Positions 33,462 to 44,427 of a DNA stretch of 64,000 nt are shown piece by piece. The stretch is taken from NCBI GenBank assembly GCA_012064385.1, contig QRDG01002534.1, positions 62,001 to 126,000 on the forward strand. The letters are read 5' to 3'. The position numbers and the translations under genes were made by a program. Source of the DNA: Puccinellia tenuiflora. Lineage: Eukaryota > Streptophyta > Magnoliopsida > Poales > Poaceae. The notes under the pieces are model-generated. The model did no database searches and had not been told where the DNA came from. It saw only the letters and a program-made list of their open reading frames with translations. Position 1 is the first letter of the stretch. Every line of letters begins with the position of its first letter.

Positions 33462-35072
33462 TTGTTGGAACAGTTTGAATCTGTATTTGCTGAACCAATT
33501 GGTCTGCCTCCACGACGCCTATGTGACCATTCCATTCCTTTGATTCCAGGTGCTCAGCCAATCAATAGGAAGCCCTACATGTATACTCCTCAGTTGAAGA
33601 ATGAGATAGAAAAACAGATTAAGGACATGCTTGCTAGTGGTATGATCCGAATCTGCAACAGCGCTTTCTCTTCCCCCATCATTCTGGTTCGAAAGAAGGA
33701 CAATACCTGGCATCTGGTGGTGGACTATCGTCATGTAAATGCACTTACCATCAAAAGAAAATATCATGTGTCAATCATTGATAAGGTTCTCGATGAGCTT
33801 GCGGGTGCCAGTGGTTTTCCAAGCTTGACTTACGCGTAGGATACCACCAAATTCGTCTAGCACCCGGGGAGGAATTCAAAACAGCATTCCAGACACACCA
33901 CGGGCAGTTTGAATTCAATGTGATGGCTTTTGGGCTCACAGGGGCTCCATCAACTTTTCTTAGTGGTATGAATGCTACGCTAGCTGACTATTTGTGGTGG
34001 TGTTTACTCATATTTTTTTGACAACATCCTCATTTACAGCCGCAGCTATGAGGAGCATCTTCAACACATTAACCTGGTCTTATAGCGCTTGCAAGATGAC
34101 CACTGGCAAATCAAAATGAGCAATTGTGAGTTTGCAAAGTAGAGCATTGCGTATCTAGGGCATGTGGTCTCTGCCAATCGAGTAACCACTGATCAGTCCA
34201 AGATTGTTGCAGTAAGTGACTGGCCAGTGCCAACTAATCTGAAAGACTTGCACAGTTGGTTGGGATTCAGTGGATATTACCACAAATACATTAGGTTTAA
34301 AAGTGATATCGCAAAGCCACTCACCAACCTGTTGAGGAAAGGAGTACAATTTGTATGGACAACAGAAACTCATCAAGCGTTTGAGACCCTGAAAACTGCT
34401 TTGATCAATGCACCGGTTCTCGCACTGCCAGACTTTTTCAAAGTATTCACAGTGGAAACTGACGCATCTGATGTGGGAATAGGAGCTGTTCTGCTCCAAG
34501 AAGGACACCCCATTGCATTTGTGAGAAAAGCATTAGGGCCACGCACTCGTGGTCTTTCCACTTACGAGAAAGAATATCTTGCTATTTTGTTGGCAATTGA
34601 TTAGTGGAGAAGCTATTTGCAACATGCTGAATTCCGTATTGTTACTGATCAAAGAAGCCTTGCACATCTCAATGATCAACACCTGCATACCCCATGGCAG
34701 CATAAGGCACTGACCAAGATGCTTGGCTTGCAGTATACCACTGTTTACACGAAAGGCACGAAGAATACAGCGACTGATGCATTGCCACGCCGTCCTCATA
34801 CCACTGATCATGTGTTTGCTGTATCCACAGTTCATCCTGCTTGGATTGAGGATATCATCAATGGTTACCAACAAGACCCAGCTGCAATGAAGTTACTGGC
34901 TGAGTTAGCGATCAATTCTTCTACAACCACTGGATTTACTCTGAAAGATGGAGTGATTCGCAAGAAAGGCAGGATATGGCTAGGTTTTAATCTAGCTTTG
35001 CAGGGCAAGTTGACTGAAGCCTTGCATGCTAGTGCCACAAGTGGCCACTCAGGGTTTCCAATTGCTCACTAG
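33462..35072 (+). pseudogene. Reina-like reverse transcriptase and RNase H
   Basis: Begins LEQFESVFAEPIGLPPRR and continues with the RT fingers (FSSPIILVRKKDNTW, LVVDYRHVNALTIKRKY). A frameshift near 33815 splits the K-L-D-L-R motif. DNILIYS shows Asn in place of the second catalytic Asp. Stops occur near 34084, 34140 and 34603. RNase H motifs follow: VETDASDVGIGAVL and EFRIVTDQRSLAHLND. The frame ends at TAG 35070-35072 after SGHSGFPIAH, where an integrase HHCC finger should start. Not functional. Confidence 0.85.
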
Positions 35073-35328
35073 AAGAAATGTTGCTTTCCGCCACGAATCA
35101 ACATCTTCCGTGTGGTAGTTGGTGACCATCTACCATGTTTTTTGGGCGATTTTGGTGCTTTCATGGTCGATGCGCACCATCCACCACGAAATGCCCAAAT
35201 CGTGGTCTATGATCGGACGGTTGCTCCGCTGGAGCCATCTACAATGATCGACGTGAGTTTTTCGGTGGTAGAAGATCATGTTTTCGATTCCGCGTGCGAC
35301 TTTACTCTCATCTGCAGCGTTTTCGATT

Positions 35329-36118
35329 GCTCCGTTACATCAAGGCTGGGCGATGAAGGACGGGTCCACCATGTCAGTGACTCAAAGGATTGTGTGATCT
35401 TGTGACTTTTTTTTCTTTCGGTTGCTCCATTACATGAAGGCTGGGCGATGAAGGACAGGTCCACCATGTCAGCGACTCAAAGGATTGTGTTATCTCGTGA
35501 TCGGTTCTAACTGACTCTTTTTCTTCAGTTGCTCCGTTAACTGAAGGATAGGCGATGCAGTTCAAACCGGTCGGGTCCACCATGTCGGTGACTCAAAGGA
35601 TTGTGTGATCTCTTGACTTTATTTCTTTCGGTTGCTCCATTACATGAAGGCTGGGCAATGATGGACGGGTCCACCATGTCAGCGACTCAAAGGATTGTGA
35701 GATCTCGTGATCGATTCTAACTGACTCTTTTTCTTTGGTTGCTCCGTTACCTGAAGGATAGGCGATACAGTTCAAACCGGTCGGGTCCACCATGTCGGTG
35801 ACTCAAAGGATTTGTGTGATGCTCGTGACTCTTTTTTTTTGTTCCGGTTGCTCCGTTGCCTCAAGGCTAGGCGACGCAGGACGGGTCCACCATGTCAGCG
35901 ACTCAAAGGATTGTGTGATCTCGTGATCGTTTCTAACCGACTTTTTTCTTCGGTTTCTCCGTTACATCAAGGATGGGCGATTCAGTTCAAACCGGTCGGG
36001 TCCACCATGTCGGTGACTCAAAGCATTGTATGATCTCACGATCAATTCTCGCTAACTTTTTTCGCGATCGATTCTAGCTAACTTTTTTTATCTTCGGTTG
36101 CTCCCGTTACCTGAAGAT
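35329..36118. repeat. Tandem array of about seven units, dimeric period near 210 bp
   Basis: The core GTCCACCATGTC occurs at 35364, 35459, 35575, 35669, 35785, 35885 and 36000. The spacing alternates (95, 116, 94, 116, 100, 115), so two related monomers, A (with CTGGGCGATGAAGGACGG) and B (with GATAGGCGATGCAGTTCAAA), alternate. Each unit also carries TTGCTCCGTTAC and GACTCAAAGGATTGTGTGAT. Short ORFs on both strands are repeat by-products. The array starts about 260 bp after the truncated Reina-like element. Confidence 0.88.
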
Positions 36119-36178
36119 TAATTAGCACGATACAAACATGTTAGGGTTGAGCTGGTGGGTCTATAGTCTATACAGAAA

Positions 36179-37490
36179 ACGTGTCCTAGATTGCCTCTTC
36201 ACAAAAATTAAATATACTGTATAAATAGAACCTCGAACACAAGCCCGTTCATGAGTTGATTCAACTGTGCGTCCGTGCTGTGCCACTGCACTACACAATT
36301 CGGTATTATTATATACGGCTAGCCCACTGCTACCTCTGTTTCGTCGTAGAAAATGTCCGATACAAATAAGTTCTACTAGTTAGCAAATGTACCTTGACCA
36401 CATGAGAGCACGACTTCGTTCGCATACACTAGAGATGATCTTGTTAAAAGGGCAGCTGGCCGGTTGACCAAATGATCTGACACACGTATTTTAGTTCTGA
36501 AACTGAATCATGCATACACTCGTGCTTGTATTGTGTTGTTGCCGTCAGGGTTCATTGTTCTCAGGGAAATACTCAATGGCTGATCCTGTTCTCAGGGGAT
36601 GCAATAGAAAGCTCTCGCAGCCCACCCAAATGATCTAACACACGTATTTTAGTTCTGAAACTAAATCATGCATACACTTGTGCTTGTATTGTGTTGTTGC
36701 CGTTAGGGTTCGTGGTTCTCAGGAAAATACTCAATGGCTGATCCTGTTCTCAGGGGATGCAATAGAAAGCTCTTGCAAGCCAACCAAATGATCTGACACA
36801 CATATTTTTGTTTTGAAACTAAATCCTGCATACACTCGTGCCTGTATTGTGTTGTTGCCGTCAGGGTTCGTGGTTCTTAGGGAAATACTCAATGGCTGAT
36901 CATGTTCCCAGGGGATGCAATAGAAAGCTCTCGCAGCCCACCCAAATGATCTGACACATGTATTTTAGTTCTGAAACTGAATTATGCATACACTCATGCT
37001 TGTATTGTGTTGTTGCCGTTAGGGTTTGTGGTTCTCAGGGAAATACTCAATGGCTGATACTGTTCTCAGGGGATGCAATAAAAAGCTCTCGCAGCCCCCC
37101 AAATGTTGCTGTCAGCCTCTCTATATAGCAACGTGTCCTAGGATGCCTCTTCAAAAAAAATTGTATCGAACCTCGAAAACAAGACCAACAAAAAGTTGAT
37201 TCAGCTGTGCGGTGCCACTGCGTTTGGATTAAAACAAACTAATCTGCTTCTACGTAGCCTCTTTAGCAAGCTAAACTAGTTTAAAATGTCCGACGTCACA
37301 AATCAGTTCTACTAGTTAGCAAATGTACCTTGACCACATGAGAGCATGACTTCATTCACATACACTAGAGATGATCTTGTTAAAAGGGCAGCCGGCCGGT
37401 TGATGATCTCGCAAACATTTTTTACTTCTGAAACTGAATCATGCATACACTCGTTCTTGTGTTGTGCTGTTGCTGTCAGGGTTTGGACAG
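36179..37490. repeat. Direct duplication of about 0.94 kb period with a tandem array inside
   Basis: The block starting ACGTGTCCTAGATTGCCTC at 36179 recurs at 37131 (ACGTGTCCTAGGATGCCTC). Matching text follows (TCTACTAGTTAGCAAATGTA at 36371 and 37307; AGATGATCTTGTTAAAAGGG in both). The first copy leads into the 158-bp array; the second leads into a single degenerate unit (about 37395-37485). Confidence 0.82.
36467..37102. repeat. 158-bp tandem repeat, four copies
   Basis: AATGATCT marks units at 36471, 36629, 36787 and 36945, an exact 158-bp period. Each unit contains TTCTGAAACTGAATCATGCA, GTGTTGTTGCCGT, GGAAATACTCAATGGCTGAT and GGGGATGCAATAGAAAGCTC. Copies differ by a few per cent. Parts recur at about 37395-37485 and 37655-37720. 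Confidence 0.9.
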
Positions 37491-37639
37491 AAATAAGTAT
37501 GATATATAGCTTGTGTTAATATGCCTCTCCTATATATATAAACGAGATTATTGCCAATCTCTCGGTTAGTGAGTGTGTTAACATACAATAGTCAAAGTTG
37601 CTACATGCATATGTTAATTGGAACATCTTGGCCGGTCTA

Positions 37640-37910
37640 GTTTACAGGTGATCTGGAGGAAAATACTCAATGGATGATCCTGGTCTCAGGGATGCAATAG
37701 ATAGCTCGCAGCCCCCAGAAGTTGCTCTTCCAGCATACTCACTACACCTGAAGAGCTTGACCGGTAACCACCTGAAGTTATGCTCCCACCTGGATGTTTT
37801 GCTAATCGAGAAGAGGGGTCACCATAGACACGACTGGAGGAGAACTTGCTTAGGCCGATGGATGATGGACAATTCCTGAGGGTTGTGCCAATTCAAGAAC
37901 CGAAACAATT
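37640..37910 (+). other. Possible coding relic of unknown family
   Basis: An open frame of 69 codons (37670-37879) starts inside a partial copy of the 158-bp repeat (GATGCAATAGATAGCTCGCAG) and continues into unique sequence reading SLHLKSLTGNHLKLCSHLDV and RGHHRHDWRRTCLG. I do not recognise a family. The repeat units may descend from the 5' part of this sequence. Confidence 0.3.
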
Positions 37911-38078
37911 GGGTTTTACATGCAAAAGTAAAACTTAAACCTAGGCAAACCTACAAAAACAAAGGTTCGAACTGTTAAGGTAAACTAGTACTACTGTTAC
38001 AACATCACCCATCCATACTGATATAGAGCACACAAGGAAATACAATAAACAAAAGTGACTTGCAAAGAGCTTATACAA

Positions 38079-39285
38079 CTAGTTTGGAAAAAACTCCAAG
38101 ACAGGCATCAAAAGACCGAAGCAAGTTTGAAACTTTGAGCCGGATATACATTCTACTGAACACTGATGAGCATGGTTAATTTTGCCCTCCAGAAAATAAA
38201 ACTGGATGGCCAGAATATCAGATGTTACAATAGATAAGGCTTGTACAATCGCTTTCCATCCGTATCTTATTGTCATTGTGCACTTCCAATTCATCCTGTA
38301 GCCGCCTGCATACCTAATAATTGGCTCGTGCATTACATGCTTCACGTTTCCATCAGCTAGTTGTAGTATACACAATTATTCGAGTTCTTGTTTAACTTCA
38401 TCGGGTACTTTCTGGCAAGATACGGACATGTAATTATTAGAAGGACAAACAAACTGCTGTGTTGTGAAAAAATTCCACTTACAAGTTTACGTTTGTCTTG
38501 ATTTCTAAAACGATGGACAAAGGTAGCAATACAGTGCTCCCAGTTGGACCTAAGAATCCTTCTAAAGGAGTCCTTTTTATCCTGACCCAGAATTAGGCCA
38601 TTGGTGTAAACAACACTCTCCAACAATGCATTCAGATCATCATAAGAGATGTCTTCCATGGCTATCGGTAAAACAGACATGATAAATTTTACATATTTAG
38701 CAAGTTGCTTGTTTTGGTTCAAAGTAAAACGAGCCAAAAGTTTAGCGAATACCTACTGTGACAACACGATCCCTGCTTTCTAATTCTCAAGCTCCACTTA
38801 CTTGAAAAAATGCAGAAACAAACAGTGTGTTTGGTTCTTCTTCATATACACTGAAACGAACATGATCCCCAAATTTCAGATTGTAGTGGAGAACAAAGAC
38901 CTCCCACCCATTCCCACCAATGAAACTGATACTTTCATGTGTAATAATTGTTGCATGGTACGTGGTAAGCACAGTCCTATCATTGGAACTGATTGGATCC
39001 TGGGACACAAGTTCAAAATCGCTCCCATTAACAGCGATCTCCAACTGCTTGCGGAAATAGCACGACACAGGCTGCATGATAAGAAGAGGTTAAAACAATA
39101 TGGTTAAATAAATACAATATGCAAAAAAAATACTAAATGGCAATGTAAATCTTTACCACAAAATTCTTATATTCATCATGATTAATGTAAACGGTAAAGA
39201 AGGATTTCACCGTATCCTTCACAATGCACCCACCTTTCTTGAAGCATATCTCGCATGCCTGAATAGGACAACCATGTGCACAACA
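38079..39285 (-). CDS. B3-domain (REM-like) protein gene, multi-exon, possibly decaying
   Basis: Four exon-like blocks on the minus strand. Exon A, 39285-39157, starts after a polypyrimidine tract and CAG; it reads CCAHGCPIQACEICFKKGG then VKSFFTVYINHDEYKNFV. Exon B, 39071-38802 (ATGCAG acceptor, CAA|GTAAGT donor), reads PVSCYFRKQLEIAV to GWEVFVLHYNLKFGDHVRFS. A and B together make a B3 DNA-binding domain. Exon C, 38752-38483, is 90 codons with a GTAAGT donor and no recognised domain (LNQNKQLAKYVKFIMSVLP). Exon D, about 38352-38079, carries a second B3-like half (RYGWKAIVQALSIVTSDILA). A-B and B-C joins are in phase 0; the obvious C-D join is out of phase. B3 proteins are plant nuclear transcription factors. 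Clean splice sites favour a real gene; the C-D mismatch and uncertain 5' end leave open a pseudogene. Confidence 0.55.
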
Positions 39286-39483
39286 CTGAAGAAAAAAAAC
39301 ACCTTTTAAAGAACAAAATAAGTAATTCAGAAGTACTTGGCCTATATAGATGTAGAAAAGTGAACTTTCTATCCAATCACCAGGAAAACTAATTTAGAAA
39401 TTCATAATATTAAAGCACTATGTAGGTAAAGATCGAAAGTCAAAAGTAGAGACTGTACAAAAATTCATGTTATAGTGAGCAAC

Positions 39484-39560
39484 CTTGGGACGAAATGCAC
39501 AAGATATCTTTCCAGGATGACGATTTCAACCTTAACAAATGATTTGTTCTTGTTATCCAT
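39484..39560 (-). other. Candidate first exon of the B3 gene
   Basis: ATG at 39558-39560 gives MDNKNKSFVKV, followed by a possible donor CCCAAG|GTTGC at 39483. Its phase does not match exon A. A shifted frame reads NRHPGKISCAFRPK, so a small indel may have broken it, or the true start is elsewhere. Confidence 0.35.
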
Positions 39561-40430
39561 CTGTAGATGACAGATGAAGAAGAATAGAATCAGGAAAGGA
39601 GCAACTGCTACAGACTGAGGTTGGAGATGAAATAGATCGAACTACAAACGATGAAACATACTAATAACCAAATAAAACAAAGAAGAAATAGATCTGATAG
39701 TACCAGCTGCTGAAGTACTTCGCGAGCCTTTCGCTGCTAGAAGATGGGTTCACAAAGGTTTGAGAGTGCCTCGCGGCGAGCAGAAGAGCAAGAAGTTTGA
39801 GTTCTTCTTGAGGCTTCCGATGCTCAAGGGAGGGTTGCCTCACAACCTATGTTGAAGAGGGGTTCATTCAGAAAAGGTTGAGAGCTGAAACAGAGCAATA
39901 AATTTGGAGGGATACCTTTCACAACGTACCCGAAAAGGTTCACAAGCGAAACAGTGCAATGAGTTGGATAAAATAGTACATAGTACTCTACTACTACTAG
40001 AGTGGATTCCACCTTTTCTACCAAAGAAATTAAGTGTGAAAGATGTACTGTAGTTTACCAAGGAGAGGCTGCGTCCACACGTGCACCATGCATGCATACC
40101 AGTAGTTCATCTACATGAGTTTCAAAATTTTCCAGTTTTGGTTCTATATGCAACCTGTACGTGACAAGTACTACTTCCACATGTGGCGGTACACGATACT
40201 ATGTGGGCTACGTTCATGTAGAAATGAAAAGGGAAATCAAGAGCGTCTCTCTGGTCAAACTGCACTGCCCATTGATTTGACAAGATAATGGTGAGGCGTG
40301 CAGGGATAACCATACATGTCACCAAATGTCATACCAATAGTAGTAGAACGTCAGTGGAGACAGTAAAATCCAACTACAGACCGATCAAAAAATTTGATAT
40401 GATGGGGCTATAGCCTATATAGAGCTACTC
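39561..40430. other. Region upstream of the B3 gene
   Basis: Moderately AT-rich, no TE ends and no recognisable ORF. It should contain the promoter of the B3 gene if that gene is active; I could not place a TATA box with confidence. Confidence 0.35.
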
Positions 40431-40870
40431 CTGCAGTCTACTCGGGTCACACGGTCCTCGAAACAAGAGGAGATGCAGCAGAGGAGCGCACGCTCGTTTT
40501 GATTGAACCAGATTTTGCTTGGATTTGGTACACCACCGCCTCCCGGCCACCGTCGCACGCGCGCTGCCTCGATCTACCGCGCCCGCCTCCGCCCACGCAC
40601 TATCGGTCAGCTCCAGACGACCTCCAACCCTGGATCGAAGGCACCATGGCGTATCGGGAGCACCAGAGGTCCCCGACTCGGCCCAGCCCTCGCCGTCCAA
40701 CACCTCCTGCATCCGTCATCGACCGGCTTGCTGCCGCTGCCCCACGAGCTCTCCCCGCATCTCCTCCGGCCGAACACCCGCACGAGCGGCCCGTCTCGAG
40801 CAACTCCGGGGCCTGGACTGCCGCCGTTAGGCAGGTAGCTCTGCATCGCATTGCGATGTAGTAGTTCTTC
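40431..40870 (+). other. GC-rich block with overlapping Pro/Arg-rich ORFs
   Basis: Open frames exist in all three plus frames and on the minus strand, all low-complexity (Pro, Arg, Ser, Ala), which is expected from composition alone. The longest plus frame has an ATG at 40646 and ends at 40861. A TATATAGAGC near 40417 and a possible splice donor GCAG|GTAGCT near 40832 would suit a gene 5' end, but no domain supports one. The motif field that follows makes a TE more likely. Confidence 0.35.
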
Positions 40871-40884
40871 GCACATGGAGGAAT

Positions 40885-42075
40885 GAACTCCTTTCTGTGC
40901 TTCTTCTGAACCTTTTTTTCTGGCGAATGAACTACTGCGAGAGTTCTTCTGCACCGTTTATCGAATACACTACTACTAGTTCGGTGTTGTATTGTTGATG
41001 ATTTCTGAACTGCGCCAAATAGCCATTAAGCAAAATTACTTTAAAAAGGTTCATCGTAAAAAAAAATAGGAACATAGGTTCATAGGTCGAAGCGCAGACT
41101 TGCAATTTACAAGCTAATTTTGATCCATGGTCGGCGTAGTTCACAGTTAGTGAACGGTGTGTGGTTCATCAGCGCGGAGAAGTTCACTATACAGAAAACA
41201 GAAGTTGACTTAAGAAACCACAAAAGTTCACCAGCAAAAAAAATGGTCCGTCAAGAAGTTTACTCGCAAAAAAAATGTTTCGTCAAGAAGTTCACTCTAA
41301 AAAACAATGAAGTTCACTCGCAAAAAAAATGAAGTTCACTGGCGTGTCGTGTGAAGGATGTGAAGTGCACTTTGGAAAATATTACGAAAAATCAAATAAA
41401 GTTAAAACCGTGGCATAGTACGTGCGTCTAATTCTCCGTGAGGAAGTTCATTTACGTCTCACGTAAAAGTTCACTTTCGTGAAGGGGGGATTTCATAAAT
41501 GGTCCGAATACGAAAATCGAACAGAGAAAAAAATCATACAAGTCAAAAAAAATGACGTAACACATGCATCTGGTGCTCCGTGAAGAAGTTCGCATAGTGT
41601 TACGAAGAAGTTCAGTGTTGTGAAGTGGGAAGTTCAGAAAAAACGAGAATTCTAAAACAACAGAATTATGTATATTTAAAACTGCTCTTAAACCGTAAGG
41701 AATTTCGAAAAAGTGCGTGAGATAACAAAGTTGCGGCTTTTTCATAGCTTTCCAACGGCATATCATTTGCATCAATCCAATAAACGGTTTGAAAATAGCG
41801 ACCAAAATACGGTACGGACGCGAAAATAGTGTTAGTATATTTGAAATTCTTTAAAAATCGTAAGTAATTTCGAAAACCCATGAAAATGAAAAAGTTTCGT
41901 AATTTCCATAGCTATCCAATGGTATATCACATGCATCATTCCGATAAGCGGATAAAAAATCGCACTAGAAAATTTTCCCATGAAGGTGGAGAATCAGTCT
42001 GTTCCGTCAGGAAGTTCACATTACCATTAAATGAAGTTCATCAACATTGCGAGGGAAGTTCAGAAATGGTTCCAG
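40885..42075. repeat. Field of short AGTTC/GAACT motifs with polarity change
   Basis: About fifteen GAAGTTCAC-like motifs occur between 41170 and 42060 on the plus strand. Between 40885 and 41060 the motif mostly appears in the opposite orientation (ATGAACT, CTGAACT). Two pairs of longer degenerate repeats are embedded: CTCCGTGAGGAAGTTCAT / CTCCGTGAAGAAGTTCGC, and CATAGCTNTCCAANGGNATA at about 41743 and 41908. This looks like the subterminal repeat field of a DNA transposon, but I could not find its ends. Confidence 0.6.
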
Positions 42076-42108
42076 AATAGCTATTCTAGAACTAGTTCCA
42101 GAATAGCA

Positions 42109-42111
<3 letters not shown>

Positions 42112-42158
<47 letters not shown>
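42112..42158. repeat. TA microsatellite, left of MITE
   Basis: Uninterrupted TA dinucleotides up to the MITE boundary. Confidence 0.95.
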
Positions 42159-42161
<3 letters not shown>

Positions 42162-42503
42162 AAAATGCTTCCTACTCCCGGGTGTAGCTACACCCATGTC
42201 TAAATACTGCCATACGGAAGTATTCGTGATACTATATCTAAGATACTTCATACCAACTTATATGAAAAAAATTACAAGTGGGTATGTATTTTGCACTATA
42301 TTAAAAATACCGTCATATTTATACGTAAAAAATGATTATGTTAAAAAATTATACATACTACCTATAAAGTAGTATATATACCTCCTAAATAATCATATAT
42401 ACTACATACTACATGTACGTACTGTCCGGTATGATAGATACCTTCTAAATCATGAGAAACATATGTGGGTGTAGCTACACCCGGGTGTAGTATGAATATG
42501 TCC
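42159..42503. mobile_element. MITE with TIRs, inserted in a TA microsatellite
   Basis: 345 bp. The ends are inverted: GGGAAAATGCTTCCTACT then CCCGGGTGTAGCTACACCCA on the left; on the right the complement reads GGACATATTCATACTACA then CCCGGGTGTAGCTACACCCA. The left and right TIRs differ by several bases and a 2-base indel. The interior is AT-rich and non-coding. TA repeats on both sides hide the target duplication but are compatible with TA. The TIR is not of Stowaway type. Confidence 0.8.
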
Positions 42504-42512
42504 TATATATAT

Positions 42513-42580
<68 letters not shown>

Positions 42581-42588
42581 ATATATAC
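42504..42588. repeat. TA microsatellite, right of MITE
   Basis: TA dinucleotides with single interruptions (ATAATA, ATGATA). Confidence 0.93.
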
Positions 42589-43261
42589 CTTGTGTGTGAA
42601 TTTTAAAAGTACGATTTTCACTCTTTTTTATGCTACCTACAGCTTCACACGGAAATCTCAATTCTGCATATCTACAAATATGGTATTGCATAAGTTAATA
42701 TATCAGTCTTGCTTGAATCTTGTACACCGCCTAAGATGAAGTCATGTGAAGTTTTGTTTCTCGGTTTTTTTAATTTTTGCCGATATTCTGCGTTTCTTTC
42801 AAAACTGGGCCAAATTTTGCCCCCATGATGACCATATATATATGATATACTTTCTGTCAGAATTCGAAAAGTCTGATTTCACTCTTTTTTCCCGGTACCT
42901 GCTGTTTCACACAGAAACCTCATTTTGCACTAGCTAGAAATAAGGAATTGCAAGTTAATCTATCATTCGATCTTGCTTCAATCTTGTACACCAGCTAGCC
43001 TAGTTGGATTTGGTGGGGCGCTCCATAGCTGGTTCTGTGGGTTTGACCATTGACCAAGTCGCTTGACCATTCATCACTTTATCATTAACTCAACTTTTGG
43101 CAATTCATCTTGTTTAGAATGTGTAAATTAACCCATGTTTGTGTCAATTTGGGCCGTGATATAACTAACTTAGCCATGGTTATGGTTATGGTCATGACTT
43201 GATCATTTGGCTTGAAAGCCTTGAACCTTCATAGATGATAGTCCGTCTCGTGAAGACTTTT
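42589..43261. other. Non-coding sequence, unclassified
   Basis: AT-rich with no recognised gene. GGATTTGGTGGGGCGCTC at about 43006 recurs at 43812, each followed by a TTGACCATTCATC-like phrase, so the flanks of this region share an old duplication. Confidence 0.4.
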
Positions 43262-43590
43262 AAACTATTATGCACCACTATGTATCCCCATATTTATATC
43301 TGAATTTGTGTGCATGTTTTTTAATCCATGTTGAAATTTGAACCCAAATTCAAATTTCAACCAAAATTGTAATCTGAGCTACCAAAAATTTAAATTTGGT
43401 CTTTGGTATTGATGTTGCAATGCTTCCTCAATTATTATGCGCTATGTATCCCCCATATTTTCTATCCGAACATGTTTGGTAATGTTTTTCTAGTTCAAAT
43501 TGAAAATTGAACTAAAATTCAAGTTTGAGCTAATATTCAAATGCGGTATGTGGTATTGATGTTGCGATGCTTTCTCAACTATTATGCACG
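43262..43590. repeat. Tandem duplication, units of about 147-167 bp
   Basis: AACTATTATGCACCACTATG (43263), CAATTATTATGCGCTATG (43429) and CAACTATTATGCACG (43576) mark successive unit starts. Both full units end with GGTATTGATGTTGCNATGCT. Two units plus the start of a third. Confidence 0.75.
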
Positions 43591-43924
43591 TTAGGTGATC
43601 ATCCTGGACATCTAGATATAGGGTCCACGCCAAATATGGAATCGTTTCCACAAACAATGCAATGCTTAACCCTAATCACTGAAACCCTGTCAAAACCCCG
43701 TCTGAAACCCCGCACTCTTTCGGGCCGTTGATTGCTGTGTGTGGACAGTTTGGATAGGGCGCTAGGGTTAAGCCGATCTGCGAGAAGGCTGGTTCTGCGA
43801 CCTGATTGGCTGGATTTGGTGGGGCGCTCATGCCTATTAACACGAGTTTGACCATTCATCGAACTTGGTTCGCCTCCTCCGCCCAGTTTCTCACAACCGC
43901 TCTCCGCTCTCGTCTCCTCGCTCC

Positions 43925-44427
43925 ATGTCCTCCCCATCTGGGCGTGGCCGTGGCGGCCTTCACGGGAGAGGCGGTGGACGTGCTCCTGCGGGCGGCGACA
44001 ACAAGGAGGAGAGGCGCCGCCTCCGTCCGCTCCACCGCTGCCGGCGCCCTGAACTGAGTCTAGCGACGATGAGTTCTAGTCGTACTCAAGCGTCGAATCG
44101 GAATCCAGCGACAACGGCGAGGAGATCGCCATGATCTTCGACCTCGATGAGCTGGAGGCATGTGTTCTCGCAAAGTCCATGCGCTCCGAGCGCCGCACAG
44201 TGAAGCGGTGTTGTGCGGAGGCCGAGCTTCTGGAGGTGATGAACGAGGCGCAGCTGGAGTAGGGCCTCTGGCAGGACGCCCAGTACACCGCTCGCGCGTG
44301 GGAGTGTGAGGAGGTATGGCGCCGCCAGCGCCTCAACCAGATCTTCACCTCCTCGGATCGTGCGTAGTGGCGCCGCAGGGCAGATGGCCCGGTGAAGGTT
44401 CCCGGTGGCTCGGTGAAGCTTTTATAA
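43925..44427 (+). pseudogene. Hypothetical gene with one frameshift and three TAG stops
   Basis: The first frame from ATG 43925 reads MSSPSGRGRGGLHGRGGG and a basic tail. A shift near 44055 leads to a frame that stays coherent to TAA at 44425-44427 apart from TAG codons at 44077, 44260 and 44365. It reads EEIAMIFDLDELEACVLAKS, AELLEVMNEAQLE, GLWQDAQYTARAW and RRQRLNQIFTSS: acidic, then helical and charge-rich. No known domain. All three stops are single changes from CAG, GAG or similar codons, so this was a real protein-coding frame, perhaps of a repeated family. Confidence 0.6.

Larger units (their letters stand above)
31309..35072 (+). mobile_element. Reina-like chromovirus, truncated before integrase
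   Basis: Short LTR (31358-31643, 286 bp), initiator-tRNA-type primer-binding site, gag, protease, RT and RNase H, then a break at the integrase zinc finger. Short LTRs and RT type suggest the Reina clade. There are multiple frameshifts and stops. The catalytic YxDD is altered to a form reading FFDNILIYS. No 3' LTR is seen; sequence after 35072 is unrelated. Confidence 0.82.

Noticed and set aside
35329..37102. CRISPR-like regular repeats
   Set aside because: The units are long, lack short unique spacers and lie in a plant nuclear genome. They are ordinary tandem repeats.
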